Assembly (NCBI GenBank): GCA_001970955.1
Contig: MPUH01000077.1
Location: forward strand, 52,797 to 116,796
Direction: 5' to 3'
From: Stentor coeruleus
Taxonomy: Eukaryota; Ciliophora; Heterotrichea; Heterotrichida; Stentoridae
DNA: 64,000 nt
The notes under the pieces are model-generated. The model was not told the origin of the DNA and made no database searches. It saw only the letters and a list, made by a program, of their open reading frames with translations. A program made the position numbers and the translations under genes. The first letter of the stretch is position 1; each line of letters starts with the position of its first letter. This document shows positions 30,531 through 40,964 of this stretch, piece after piece.

Positions 30531-32769
30531 ATGTCAGGGTCTTTTTCATCCAGGAATTTCGTGTAACACCTACTCAGTGCGGCAATTCGAAACCTCCAAA
30601 GCTTATCCCATGATCCCCAAAGTGACATCCTCCACACAATCGAGCTTTTACGCTATATAGCAGAATGTCTAGTCTGGAGTGAGCAACACAAAGAAGACTT
30701 TTTCACGTACTTTTTAAATAGTCATTTCGTAATCGAAGATTCATTAAACCTTTTATCCATCTTCCTTGAAAAATGCCCACAAAAACAAGTCGTCCTTCAA
30801 ATAATCCAAACAGCCAATATTTTATCACATAATCTTAATCAACCTGAACATAAAGTATATCTTTTAAGCTCAGAATTTTATTCAAATGTTGTATCTTATC
30901 CTTTTGATTTTACAGATGATGAAATTGTTGAGCATTATACATCATTACTTAAAGGCCTTGCGACAAATACATCTTCAGATAAATTATTAGGTTTTGTCAT
31001 AGATAACAATTTCTCTTTATATGCCCGAGCTTTAATGTTTATAAATTACAAAGACAATTTAGTTAAAACAGCAGCAAGGACAGTGATTTTAACCTTGTTA
31101 AAATGTGAGTTTTTATATAGTAAATCATGAAAAGGTTAATGACTATATAATAGAATCAGGGNAAATTACAAAGACAATTTAGTTAAAACAGCAGCAAGGA
31201 CAGTGATTTTAACCTTGTTAAAATGTAAGTTTTTATATAGTAAATCATGAAAAGGTTAATGACTATATAATAGAATCAGGGTTTATATTTCTAATAATAG
31301 ATGTTCTTATGAAACAAGTTTACTGTATAGACAAAATGATAAAGGCTAATACTCGGGATGGGAAATTAGATTTAAGTATTAATGATTGTATAGACACTTT
31401 GTATTATTTGAATGATATGTTTGAAGAAGTTGATATTATGTTTACAGATAAGCTTAGTAATACATTTTTGTTAATGTTTGGCCCGGTATTGATTGGGTCT
31501 TTAAACAGTGAAGTTCATAGTAAATATCATGTTGCTATACATGTAGCTTATTTTATGTTGGTTCAGATTTTTAGTATTTTTAAGAATTATTATATTGTTG
31601 ATGCTTTTGCTAGTTGCCTTATGGCTAGTGAAATCCCAGTGTTATTATTGGATATATGTAAAAAAAACCCACCTATATCCCCACCTGAACATGTGGAATT
31701 TCAAAACAGTGTTAAAGTTAAAAACCCTATAAGACTTGCTATGTTTTCTTTTCTCAAATGCAAAGATGATAACCTGGTATGTCTTTCTTTATTATCTTTA
31801 CAAGGAATTATTACTAATAAAGGGATTAGTATTTGTGTTCTTAAAAGCTTAGGATTATTGGCTTATAATAAAAGAGAAGAGGAAGATGAGTTTTTAGCTT
31901 ATGATGAAGAGACTATGGATATTTTACTTGGGATATATACAACATATCCATTATTTAGGTTTACAAATTATCATATTGTATCGAAAATCATTTATGAACT
32001 TACAACTGGGATGACAACACAAAGTTTACCAGAATATGAGATGAAAGTCCGTAAAGCTTGTTGTAATAACATTTCCAAACTCCAGAAACTATTAGAATCT
32101 AAAGAATTCAGTGATTCGATACTCAACTTTTTTGATGAGGAGTGGGAGTTTGTTAAAAAAATTACCTTTGATGCTGTGGTTCCTATAAAAAACCATAATA
32201 TATTCCCTGTTATATATGAAGATGAAAAAATTAACTTAGATCAAAAACAACCTTCTTCAGATATAGAACTTTGTCAAGCATTAGTGAAGATTTTTTTCCT
32301 AATGAGGAAATTTATTTTTCAATTAAATTCTGAAGACCCTAATATATACCCATTTGTTTATTCAAGTCATATGAAAGATTGGCAATGTGGAAATACTTAT
32401 AATACCCAATCATTAATGTTTACTAGAGTTTATATAGAAAATGATGAACATCCAATAAAATATATGGCTGAAGATGATGATTTTTTTATCCTAATAGAAC
32501 CTGATTTATATAGGATTGATTTTGGAGTTGTTAAAGCTATTCAGAAATGGAGGTATTTTACTGCGGCAATTGGGAAAAAGGAACACCTTCTTTTGTTGAA
32601 AGGGAAAAACAAAAGCAAGTTTTTATTGAGGTTTGAGGAGTCTGAGAATTTTTATCAGGAAGTTGAGAAAATTACTTTTAAAATCAGCAGTTCGAGAAGT
32701 TTGGAGATGAGCATGGTTGAGTCATTTTTAATGGACAGCTGTGTATCTTTTCTTAATAGATATGTTTAG
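30531..32769 (+). CDS. CLEC16A: CLEC16A/GOP-1 family protein (FPL domain)
   Basis: Two introns (30563-30577 and a 16-nt intron at 31225-31240) and removal of the 119-bp N-flanked duplication give 2088 nt, 695 residues. The N-terminal half has the FPL-domain pattern: LRYIAECLVWSEQHKEDFFTYF, then HYTSLLKGLATN, then NNFSLYARALMFINYKDNLVKTAARTV. The rest is helical, with an insertion-rich C-terminus. CLEC16A/Ema/GOP-1 proteins control endosome maturation, autophagy/mitophagy and dense-core vesicle biogenesis, acting with Rab2 and HOPS. The gene ends at TAG, 105 bp before NAD synthetase. Confidence 0.9.
30563..30577 (+). other. 15-nt intron in CLEC16A
   Basis: GTAACACCTACTCAG after the first 32 coding nt. 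Unspliced, it gives an immediate frame stop. Splicing joins SSRNFV to AAIRNLQ. Confidence 0.9.
31043..31281. repeat. 119-bp direct duplication around a single N (31162)
   Basis: Positions 31043-31161 recur at 31163-31281. The two copies differ at the intron 5' splice site (gtgag in copy 1, gtaag in copy 2). It lies within CLEC16A. Interpreted as an assembly overlap of two variants. Confidence 0.9.
31225..31240 (+). other. 16-nt intron in CLEC16A
   Basis: GTAAGTTTTTATATAG, one base longer than the others, with the A at -6 kept. The duplicate copy at 31105-31120 starts GTGAG. Splicing joins LTLLK to LNHEKVNDYI. Confidence 0.88.
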
Positions 32770-32874
32770 CTAGTCTACATAAATTACTATTGTATTATAT
32801 TGGGTTATTCTAAATTAATCTATATTTTCAGGCTTATACATAAAATACAACTAGATCTTATATTTTTCATAAAT

Positions 32875-34977
32875 ATGAAATGCACCACATTAGCTATTTC
32901 AACTCTCAACCAGTGGTCGATGGATTTTGAAGGTAACAAAAATCGGATACTCGAATCTTTACGGCAAAGTAAAGACATTCATCATGCTAAAATCCGCATT
33001 GGCCCTGAGCTAGAAATCCCAGGTTATGGTTGTGAGGACCATTTCTATGAAACAGACACAATTCTCCATTCCTGGCAAGTATTAGGTGAACTATTACAAT
33101 TCACATCATCTGAACCATACAGCGACATGATTTGTGTTTTCGGTATGCCAATCATAATCAATGCGAAAAACTACAACTGTGGGGTCTGTACCTTATCTGG
33201 TAAAATCATTCTTATCAAGCCAAAGCTTATCCTAGCAGATGATGGAAACTATCGAGAATCACGTTGGTTTACTCCATGGGAAATTGGTACAAAAAGTTTG
33301 GAAATCGCCCTTCCTGACTTTATAACTAAGATCACTGGTCAAAAAACAGCTATTTTTGGTAATTTTATCCTAAGGACTACTGATGATATCCTTATAGGTT
33401 CTGAATGCTGTGAAGAGCTCTGGGCACCTTTACCATCATCTATAGCCCAATTCGCTCAAGGTGTACATATAGTTTTTAACATGTCAGGATCACATTTTCA
33501 ACCTTGTAAACAAGAAAAGCGTCAAGAACTCATTGAATCAATAACCTTAAAAAGTGGAGGAGTTTATATGTATTCAAATATGAATGGTTGTGATGGTACA
33601 AGATTATATTTTGATTCAGGGTCAATGATAATAGAAAATGGTAAACTCAGAAGTTTGAATCATGAATTTCAAGTTAGTGACGTAAATGTTATAAGTGCAT
33701 GTATAAACTTAGCTAAAATCGAGCCATATCGTACTCCATCTCATGTTCCTGATTTATCATCTAACCCATTTTTTAATTTTGAATTCAGGATAATAGATTT
33801 ACCTGGATTTTATATGATCATGAAACCTAAAAAAATCACTCCAATCCATAAACCTTATGTGTTTACTAAAGAAAAAGAATTATCACATGGACCTGCATGC
33901 TGGCTTTGGGATTATTTAAGAAGATCAGGATCTAAAGGTATGTTCCTACCTCTTTCTGGTGGTGCTGATTCAGGGTCAACTTTAGCTATAGTAGGGATTA
34001 TGTGCAAACAAGTCTTAAAATGTTTAAATGAAGGGGATGATTATAATAAAAAAGTTACTGAAAATGATTTGATGAGAATAATTGGAAAAATACCAAAGTC
34101 TAGTAAGGAACTTGCTAATGAAATTATGTATACAGCATATTTATCAACTAATAATAGTAGTGATCAAACTAGGAATTTAGCTAGTAAAATAGCTGAACAG
34201 GTTGGAGGTAAACATTTTGAGGTTAAGATGGATAAGATTGTCACAGTTTTTGAAAAAACTTATTTGAGCATGTCTAAAGGTCCACAACCTAGATATAAAG
34301 AACAAGGGGGAACATGGAGTGAAGATATTGCTTTACAGAATATACAGGCTAGGTCAAGAATGGTAATGAGTTATATGATGGGACAGTTAATACCTTTTAC
34401 AGTAAAGAAATCAGGACATCTTTTGATACTTGCAAGTGGGAATTTGGAAGAAGGGCTTACTGGGTATATGACAAAATATGATTGTTCAAGTGCTGATGTA
34501 AATTTGATTGGGGGGATTTCTAAAGTTGATTTGAAGAAATTTATGGTTTGGGCTAGTGACCATTATGGGTATACAGCACTTGCAGATATTGCCCTTGCTC
34601 CACCAACTGCTGAACTTAAGCCTCTTGAAGAAGGGAAAATACAACAAACTGATGAAGATGATCTTGGAATGACCTATGCTGAAATGTCAACTATGGGGAA
34701 ACTTAGAAGAGTTGAACATAGAGGGCCTGTGTTTATGTTTAAAAAACTCACTTGTGAATGGAATAACTTAAGTCAAAATACTGTTGCTACAAAAGTTAAA
34801 AGGTTTTTTACTTTACATGGAAGGAATAGACATAAAATGAATGTTGTAACACCATCTGTGCATGTTGAAAACTACTCAGCTGATGATACAAGGTTTGATA
34901 CAAGACAGATGATTTATAATTATCAATGGAAATTCCAGTTTGACATGATTGATAAGCTTTTAGATATTAGCATTTAA
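32875..34977 (+). CDS. NADSYN1: glutamine-dependent NAD+ synthetase
   Basis: 700 residues, close to the animal enzyme (about 706). The N-terminal nitrilase-type glutaminase domain has catalytic Glu45 (GPELEIPGYG), Lys117 (KPKLILADDGNYRESRWF) and Cys179 (GSECCEELW). The C-terminal synthetase domain has the ATP-binding P-loop PLSGGADSGST and later motifs such as ASGNLEEGLTGYMTKYDCSSADVN. It makes NAD+ from deamido-NAD+, ATP and glutamine. I start it at ATG 32875; the frame is open upstream to a TTG, but that extension is hydrophobic noise. No intron seen, stop TAA. Confidence 0.98.
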   Translation: MKCTTLAISTLNQWSMDFEGNKNRILESLRQSKDIHHAKIRIGPELEIPGYGCEDHFYETDTILHSWQVLGELLQFTSSEPYSDMICVFGMPIIINAKNYNCGVCTLSGKIILIKPKLILADDGNYRESRWFTPWEIGTKSLEIALPDFITKITGQKTAIFGNFILRTTDDILIGSECCEELWAPLPSSIAQFAQGVHIVFNMSGSHFQPCKQEKRQELIESITLKSGGVYMYSNMNGCDGTRLYFDSGSMIIENGKLRSLNHEFQVSDVNVISACINLAKIEPYRTPSHVPDLSSNPFFNFEFRIIDLPGFYMIMKPKKITPIHKPYVFTKEKELSHGPACWLWDYLRRSGSKGMFLPLSGGADSGSTLAIVGIMCKQVLKCLNEGDDYNKKVTENDLMRIIGKIPKSSKELANEIMYTAYLSTNNSSDQTRNLASKIAEQVGGKHFEVKMDKIVTVFEKTYLSMSKGPQPRYKEQGGTWSEDIALQNIQARSRMVMSYMMGQLIPFTVKKSGHLLILASGNLEEGLTGYMTKYDCSSADVNLIGGISKVDLKKFMVWASDHYGYTALADIALAPPTAELKPLEEGKIQQTDEDDLGMTYAEMSTMGKLRRVEHRGPVFMFKKLTCEWNNLSQNTVATKVKRFFTLHGRNRHKMNVVTPSVHVENYSADDTRFDTRQMIYNYQWKFQFDMIDKLLDISI

Positions 34978-35194
34978 GTTCTTCTGACAATTAGTTTTTT
35001 GATGAGATTTTTGTTATAGTAAAAGTTTTGTATTGTTAAAATTTTAAATAGGATTTATTTAAGTATAATGATTAAGAATATTATTATATAGGAAAATTAT
35101 ATAAATGATTAAAATGATAGTTTTTTTTAAGTTGCTTTTTATGTGAGACTAGTATAATTATTTATGCTTGAAATGTTTAGAAATAATAAATTAT

Positions 35195-35281
35195 TAGACT
35201 GAAATTTTTTTCTCTCTGATCCAGGCATAAAGGGAATNTAGACTGAAATTTTTTTCTCTCTGATCCAGGCATAGAGGCAAA
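35195..35281. repeat. 43-bp direct duplication around a single N (35238)
   Basis: Positions 35195-35237 recur at 35239-35281 with two or three differences near the end. Non-coding. Interpreted as an assembly overlap. Confidence 0.8.
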
Positions 35282-36248
35282 TTTTTTCAAGAGCAGGTGT
35301 GGGTGTTATTGATTTGCATATAATATCATAGGTAAAGTATTTAATTATAGTTAAACTCTTGAATATCTGGTATAAATAATCTTTTTAGGGACCTGGATTA
35401 GCTTTTGGCTTATGGAATTTTTTTCTGGCAAAATAGTCAGTGGAATTCATGTCAGAATAATAACTTAGGAGGTCAAGGCATTTAAGATTTTCGTCAGAAT
35501 AATGGGAAAAGGTCTTAAAATATATATAGCTTGATTAATTTATGTTTGATGCAATAGGCTATGTAAAACTCGATAAAAATATGTATGCAATTTCTATTAG
35601 AAATTTTGACAGAAAATGTATAACACAAAAAATATAAATGATTATAAAAATCACTTAGATTTGCGAATTCTAATAAATTTTAGTGTAATAAAATAACCCT
35701 TTTAATTTAAAATTTGAAATCCTCTATTGTGTATCATCTTCCCATCCAAAATTGAATCATTCATTTTTATATAAAAACAAATAAATCTTTAAAGCACAGC
35801 ACTTAATAACTCTAAAAACCTCTATAAAAACAGCAAAAATTCTCTATAAAAAAGCAAAAACTCTTAATTTCACCTATCCTATTAAATTACCTCTATTCCT
35901 AATAAGCATTTGGGACACTAGCATATTTATTATAAAGGCAACAAAAAAATATTGCTATCCAATTTACCTCTATACCTAAAGTCTTAAAAAAACTAAATCT
36001 AAATTATCAATATAAAACCCTTTCTTAACTATATAAAATCTTATAAAATTTTTATACGAGCCTTATATAATTTATATCTAATTTCTTGTATTTTCAACCT
36101 AGATACACTTTTATAAATAGTCCTTAAGCTTATATTTATCTTTATATTACAAGTAATATATATATTTTATACAAATAAAATGAAACAGTATTTAAGATAT
36201 AGTAATAAGCCTAAGATATGCTTTATCAAATAATATGGTCAATAATAA

Positions 36249-36446
36249 ATGGGAAATTGTGCAGGGGTTAAACATTAAAATATACCTAGAAATTTTTGTG
36301 CGGAAACTAAAAGAGTTAGAAATATAGATATCGATTTTTACCAACAAAGATACTTTATAAAGGTACGCAAAGTTAAAAATGCTCCAATTTTAGCTTTGTG
36401 TGAAAACCCACTATACCAAAAGCGATTGTTACTGGCATCAGCATAA
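36249..36446 (+). pseudogene. possible gene relic or unrecognised exon beginning MGNCAGVK
   Basis: ATG at 36249 opens MGNCAGVKH, then an in-frame TAA at 36276-36278. The same frame then stays open for 55 codons with non-repetitive, protein-like sequence (NIPRNFCAETKRVRNIDIDF, FYQQRYFIKVRKVKNAPIL) to TAA at 36444-36446. No 15- or 16-nt GT-AG intron removes the first stop. The MGNC start resembles the acylated N-termini of other genes here. It could be a decayed small gene, an exon with an unusual intron, or chance. Confidence 0.3.
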
Positions 36447-37793
36447 TTATTTAAATTTAGCATAACTATGATTAATATAACAATAGCATCTCTCTATGAT
36501 TAGCAAGTTATCTTCAGTAATGATACTGTATTTTTTTTTAGGATAAAATAGCGTTAGACTTAGTTTTATATTATTATAATTAATCACAAAGTAAACCTTC
36601 TTAGTGGATATATAAAGAAAAACGAAGGATAAAATAACAAAAAAGCAATAGATCTTCCTAGAAAAAGTAGGAAATTGCGTTTTGTGTAAATTAAAGTTAT
36701 ATTTTCAAATATGAGTATATAATATATTGGGAATATATATATCTAAATATCTTTTAGTTAATGCTATAGATAGTAGTTAAACAAATTCAGGCAGAATAAG
36801 TGCAAAGAGCCTTTCCTTTGAATCTTTTTTGAAAATGTATACGCGTTTCTTCCTTATTATTTTAATATGGCAACTAAAACTCTTAGGTTAAAATATAGCA
36901 GTTGTAAGGTAGTGAAGAAGGCAAAGGGAAATGCTATTATAAGATTGAACTTGATAGAAATTTAAAAAAGCTTAAGAAGTAAGTTAGTCTAAAATATAAA
37001 ATAATTTGATTGAAATTATATAGAATAGGAATTTAGAAGGCAAGTTTTTGGGTAAGGCTGTAAAATCTCCGAGTATAATTTATGATGAAGCTTTTTTTTT
37101 TGATATTTCTGAATTGCCTGTGATTTACATTAAGCTAACTATGACTAGGCTATGAACTTCAATGATAGCTTGGAATTGCAGGTTATTAACAATTTAATAT
37201 CATAGAAGTAGTTACAATTTTATATTTAAAAATAGTATGCTAGATATATATATATATCCTGAAATTGGTTACAAAATGACATATTTAATTGTAAAATATG
37301 CCAAGCAAATAAATATAAATCTCTTCGAAAACAGTAAAAATTATCATAAACTATACGAAAATACTACCAATATAGCTTTACAACTAATTTTAGGTTTATT
37401 AGAAATACATTTATAACTTTTTTACTTAAAAATATAATCAGAATAAGTCATCAGAATATTTTTTTTATAACAACAGAAATTTCTCAATACCTGACCAACA
37501 TCCTAATCCTTTTCATCAACAAAACTTTTAATTCCTCATAATTTTCTAAATCAGTTGGCTTTATCATAATTTCCTTACAAATTTTAAAATGTGAGAAAAG
37601 CTTTTACCTTTAATAAAAAAATTCTATCAAAAACACACAAAAGCTCTTCATATCCTATTAAAACCCCATCCTCAGTCATAAATTCTAGCACATAAGCGCA
37701 TTACCCTAAACTTTATCCTTTATAAAATCTTACCTAGACTATTTATTCTATCATAATATTTGTTTTACCTAAATCTAATTAAATACAATTTGT

Positions 37794-39311
37794 TTATAAT
37801 ATCGGACTAAATGATAATGCACATATTTTCCCATCAAACCCAGCAGAAAAAATCATTTCATTTTCATAACAATAACAAATACTTTTAATCGACCCATCAT
37901 GAACTTCAATATTTTCAAATCCTTCATTATCCCATAAAGTTATCATATCACCTCCAGTAACAATAAAAGTCCCAATAACAACCACATCCTTAAGCCCCTT
38001 TTCACTTTTTCTAACCTTAAGATTTTGATCTGACCTTAAATCCCATTCTTTTAACATTTTATCATCAGAACAGCTAAAAAATTTACACCCAGTCGACATA
38101 GTCAAACCTGTAATTTTATCATAATGTCCATGAATATTAGCGACAAATCTTGAAGTTCTTATATCCCAAAGTTTAATATACCCATCATTTGATCCTGTTA
38201 TAAAAGTATTTTCACTCTGAATTGTTAGTGAAAATGTTGGACTTATACATATACTTTCTCTGAAATTTTTGTTTTCACTTAAATCTTTGAACTCTATTTG
38301 TGAACCTAATGTTATAAGTTTAGGTGATTGGAGGATTTTTATAATATTAACCCCAGGATTTGCAGATATAATTTTTATATCTTTGCCTTTGTTTTTTATA
38401 AGTTTGATTTTCCCATCTTTGCTTGCTGAGATTATTGTATCATTGAGTTTTTCTAAAGACGTAATAGGTTTTTTATGTTGAGTTATATGATGACTACTAA
38501 GGAAAGTTGGGATGTATTTAGGGTTTTTTGATATAAGGGTTTGGGTTGTTGAAGGTAAAGACCAGGATTTTACTATACAACTTGAATCTCCACTCCAAAG
38601 CTGACCTCCTTGTTCTAATATACAATTAATAGAATTTGTACATCTTTCAAGGAAATATTTAACACAACAATTTTTTAATAGCATCATCGGCTTTTTTATA
38701 GTACTAAAGTAAACTTTTGGCAAAAAGTCGTTATTTTTATTAGCTTTAAATACTTTACATAAACTTCTGTTTGGTATATCTGTATATAAACTTTTTTCAT
38801 AAGGAATTGGACTTTTTGATGAAGATTTTATTTTTTGTGGAGTATTAAAAGGATCTTGAAGTGTATCAGTAAAACAACTTAAGGTTTGACCAAGGGAAGA
38901 TATTGATGATGATTGTGTAGAAATTGATTGTGTATTTGATAGTTTAAGTTGTTCAAGGATTTGCTTACAGCGATATATTGGTTTCAGTGATTTTTCTTGT
39001 GTTTTCAATGTTGCTTGAATATTACAAATGTTTTGATTTTTATTAGGAGATTTGAGATTTGTTGTTGAAAATGATATGCTGGAATTTGGGCTAAGATCTT
39101 TTTGGGGGATTTTTTTTTGAGATGAGGCTAAAGTGTTTTCTAAAATCTCTTGGCAAGGTGTTGTAGGTTTGTTATTGTGTAGCATGGAAAATTTTGAAGA
39201 ACTGATTGGAAATGTAGGCTTTTTAGAGTTGGATGAATTCTTTAGGGTTGGCTCTGATAAAATTTTTGTCAGTTTTAAAATGCGATCAGAAGGTTTTATG
39301 TCCTTTTTCAT
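37794..39311 (-). CDS. WD40-repeat protein with disordered N-terminus
   Basis: 505 residues. The first about 200 are Ser/Thr/Asn/Lys-rich and probably disordered. Residues of about 213-505 form one beta-propeller with repeats marked by QLWSGDSSCIVKSWSL, TIISASKDGKIKLI, TFITGSNDGYIKLWDI, KFFSCSDDKMLKEWDL, TFIVTGGDMITLWD and MIFSAGFDGKICAL. It is a probable scaffold; the specific family is not recognised. Stop TAA, no intron seen. Confidence 0.88.
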   Translation of the reverse strand: MKKDIKPSDRILKLTKILSEPTLKNSSNSKKPTFPISSSKFSMLHNNKPTTPCQEILENTLASSQKKIPQKDLSPNSSISFSTTNLKSPNKNQNICNIQATLKTQEKSLKPIYRCKQILEQLKLSNTQSISTQSSSISSLGQTLSCFTDTLQDPFNTPQKIKSSSKSPIPYEKSLYTDIPNRSLCKVFKANKNNDFLPKVYFSTIKKPMMLLKNCCVKYFLERCTNSINCILEQGGQLWSGDSSCIVKSWSLPSTTQTLISKNPKYIPTFLSSHHITQHKKPITSLEKLNDTIISASKDGKIKLIKNKGKDIKIISANPGVNIIKILQSPKLITLGSQIEFKDLSENKNFRESICISPTFSLTIQSENTFITGSNDGYIKLWDIRTSRFVANIHGHYDKITGLTMSTGCKFFSCSDDKMLKEWDLRSDQNLKVRKSEKGLKDVVVIGTFIVTGGDMITLWDNEGFENIEVHDGSIKSICYCYENEMIFSAGFDGKICALSFSPIL

Positions 39312-39626
39312 TTTATTGAATTTTTTTATTTTGATTTTACTAGGGAAAATATCATAATTTTTAATATTAGTTTGTATGTTAAGAGGTTTATTATGGAGTT
39401 TTTACTTTGAAAATTTACGTTTGATAATATTTGTTTTAGAGATTGATATTTTATGGGTTTTTTTTTATTTAGATAAACAGTTTTTGTGTATATTTTATTT
39501 GAAATCATGTATATGTTTCTTATTTCATAACCTTTACTCACAAAACTTATCTTAACACCAACAACAAATCATAAATCCCCACAATAAAACAACCTAATAT
39601 ATCCTAAGAAGGGGCATTCTAATTAC
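39312..39626. other. intergenic region between WD40 and enolase genes
   Basis: Both neighbours are on the minus strand. G-rich on the plus strand next to the WD40 start, turning C-rich next to the enolase 3' end, as expected from the skew rule. The ORF at 39326-39541 is AT-rich chance sequence. Confidence 0.55.
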
Positions 39627-40964
39627 TTAAGCTTTTGGGTTTCTAAACTTAGCTCCAGCAAAAGTGGCTCTAGCTCCAAGTGCTTCTTCAATCCTCAAAA
39701 GTTGGTTATACTTAGAAAGTCTTTCTGACCTACAAGGTGCTCCAGTCTTAATCTCTCCAGTTCCAAGTCCAACAACTAAATCAGCAATAAAGTTATCTTC
39801 AGTCTCACCACTTCTATGACTAACCATAACACCCCATCCAGCGCTTTGGGCAAGTTTGCAAGCTTCAATAGATTCAGTCAAAGAGCCAATCTGATTAACT
39901 TTAAGTAATAAAGCATTACAAGCTTTTTGATCAATAGCCTTTTGAACTCTTGTTGGATTAGTTACCAAAAGATCATCACCAACAATTTGCACATTAGTTC
40001 CCATAGCTTCAGTAAGAACAGCATAAGTTTCCCAATCATCTTGATCAAAAGGATCTTCAATAGAAATCACTGGGTAATGAGCGACGAAATTCTTATAAAC
40101 ATTAGCAAGTTCAGTTCCTGTAAGTTTCTTTGACCCGTCATTATTAGCTGTCTTGAAATCAAGGTCATATTTACTTTCTTCAGCTTTATAGAACTCAGAA
40201 GCAGCAACATCCATACCAATAAACACTTTTCCAGTATGCCCAGCTTTATTAATAGCTTCAATAAGTAAGTTAAGAGCTTCAGTATTATCTTGAATATTAG
40301 GGGCAAAACCACCTTCATCACCAACATTAGTAGCATCAAGTCCATATTTAGCTTTGATGACGTTTTTAAGGTTATGGTAAACTTCAGTACCCATTTGCAT
40401 AGCTTCTCTAAAAGTTGAAGCACCAGTTGGTAAAAGCATAAATTCTTGCATAGCCAATTTGTTACCGGCATGTGAACCACCATTGATGACATTTAAAGCT
40501 GGGATTGGCATGACGAAATTCTCTTCAGAATTACCTGCAAGTCTAGCAATGTATTGATAAAGAGGAATTCCAGCAAAAGCAGCACCAGCACGAGCGGCAG
40601 CAAGAGAGACTGCTAATATAGCATTTGCTCCTAGACGTGCTTTTGACCAACCCCATTCATTTTTGCTTCCATCGAGCTCTTCAACCATAAACTTGTCTAA
40701 GGCTACTTGATCAGCAACAGATCTTCCAATAATGGCAGGCTTGATTGTTTGTTCAACATTCTTAACAGCGTTTAAAACACCTTTGCCTAAAAATCTCTTG
40801 GGATCAGCATCACGGAGTTCAAGAGCTTCGTAAATCCCTGTTGAAGCACCACTTGGTACAGCAGCTCTAAAAGTTCCTAAAGCTGTTGTCACATCAGCTT
40901 CAACTGTAGGATTGCCTCTGGAGTCAAGAATCTCACGAGCTTTCACGTCAAGAATTTCAGCCAT
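39627..40964 (-). CDS. ENO: enolase (phosphopyruvate hydratase)
   Basis: 445 residues, slightly longer than the usual 430-440. It converts 2-phosphoglycerate to phosphoenolpyruvate in glycolysis. All landmarks are present: [14 protein letters not shown], the mobile loop [27 protein letters not shown] (catalytic-loop His), GDEGGFAPN, the metal ligands in [11 protein letters not shown] and [21 protein letters not shown] with the catalytic Lys, and the signature [12 protein letters not shown]. Codon use is more restricted and GCT/GCA/GGT-rich than neighbours, as expected of a highly expressed gene. No intron. Confidence 0.99.
   Translation of the reverse strand: MAEILDVKAREILDSRGNPTVEADVTTALGTFRAAVPSGASTGIYEALELRDADPKRFLGKGVLNAVKNVEQTIKPAIIGRSVADQVALDKFMVEELDGSKNEWGWSKARLGANAILAVSLAAARAGAAFAGIPLYQYIARLAGNSEENFVMPIPALNVINGGSHAGNKLAMQEFMLLPTGASTFREAMQMGTEVYHNLKNVIKAKYGLDATNVGDEGGFAPNIQDNTEALNLLIEAINKAGHTGKVFIGMDVAASEFYKAEESKYDLDFKTANNDGSKKLTGTELANVYKNFVAHYPVISIEDPFDQDDWETYAVLTEAMGTNVQIVGDDLLVTNPTRVQKAIDQKACNALLLKVNQIGSLTESIEACKLAQSAGWGVMVSHRSGETEDNFIADLVVGLGTGEIKTGAPCRSERLSKYNQLLRIEEALGARATFAGAKFRNPKA

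Larger units (their letters stand above)
34978..37793. other. 2.8-kb non-coding stretch
   Basis: The longest gene-free stretch. It follows the NAD synthetase 3' end and abuts the 3' end of a minus-strand WD40 gene. I find no ORF over 60 residues, no tRNA-like B-box or recognisable snRNA, one N-flanked duplication (35195-35281), a short TA microsatellite near 37240 and one interrupted short frame (36249-36446). Unlike other intergenic DNA it lacks a single clean G-rich/C-rich switch in its middle. Confidence 0.6.

Noticed and set aside
32800-32874. N-terminal extension of NAD synthetase from a TTG
   Set aside because: The family normally starts close to the ATG at 32875; the extension is non-conserved hydrophobic sequence.
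39927-40492. ORFs in other frames of enolase on both strands
   Set aside because: They arise from the biased codon use of enolase and show no protein family features.
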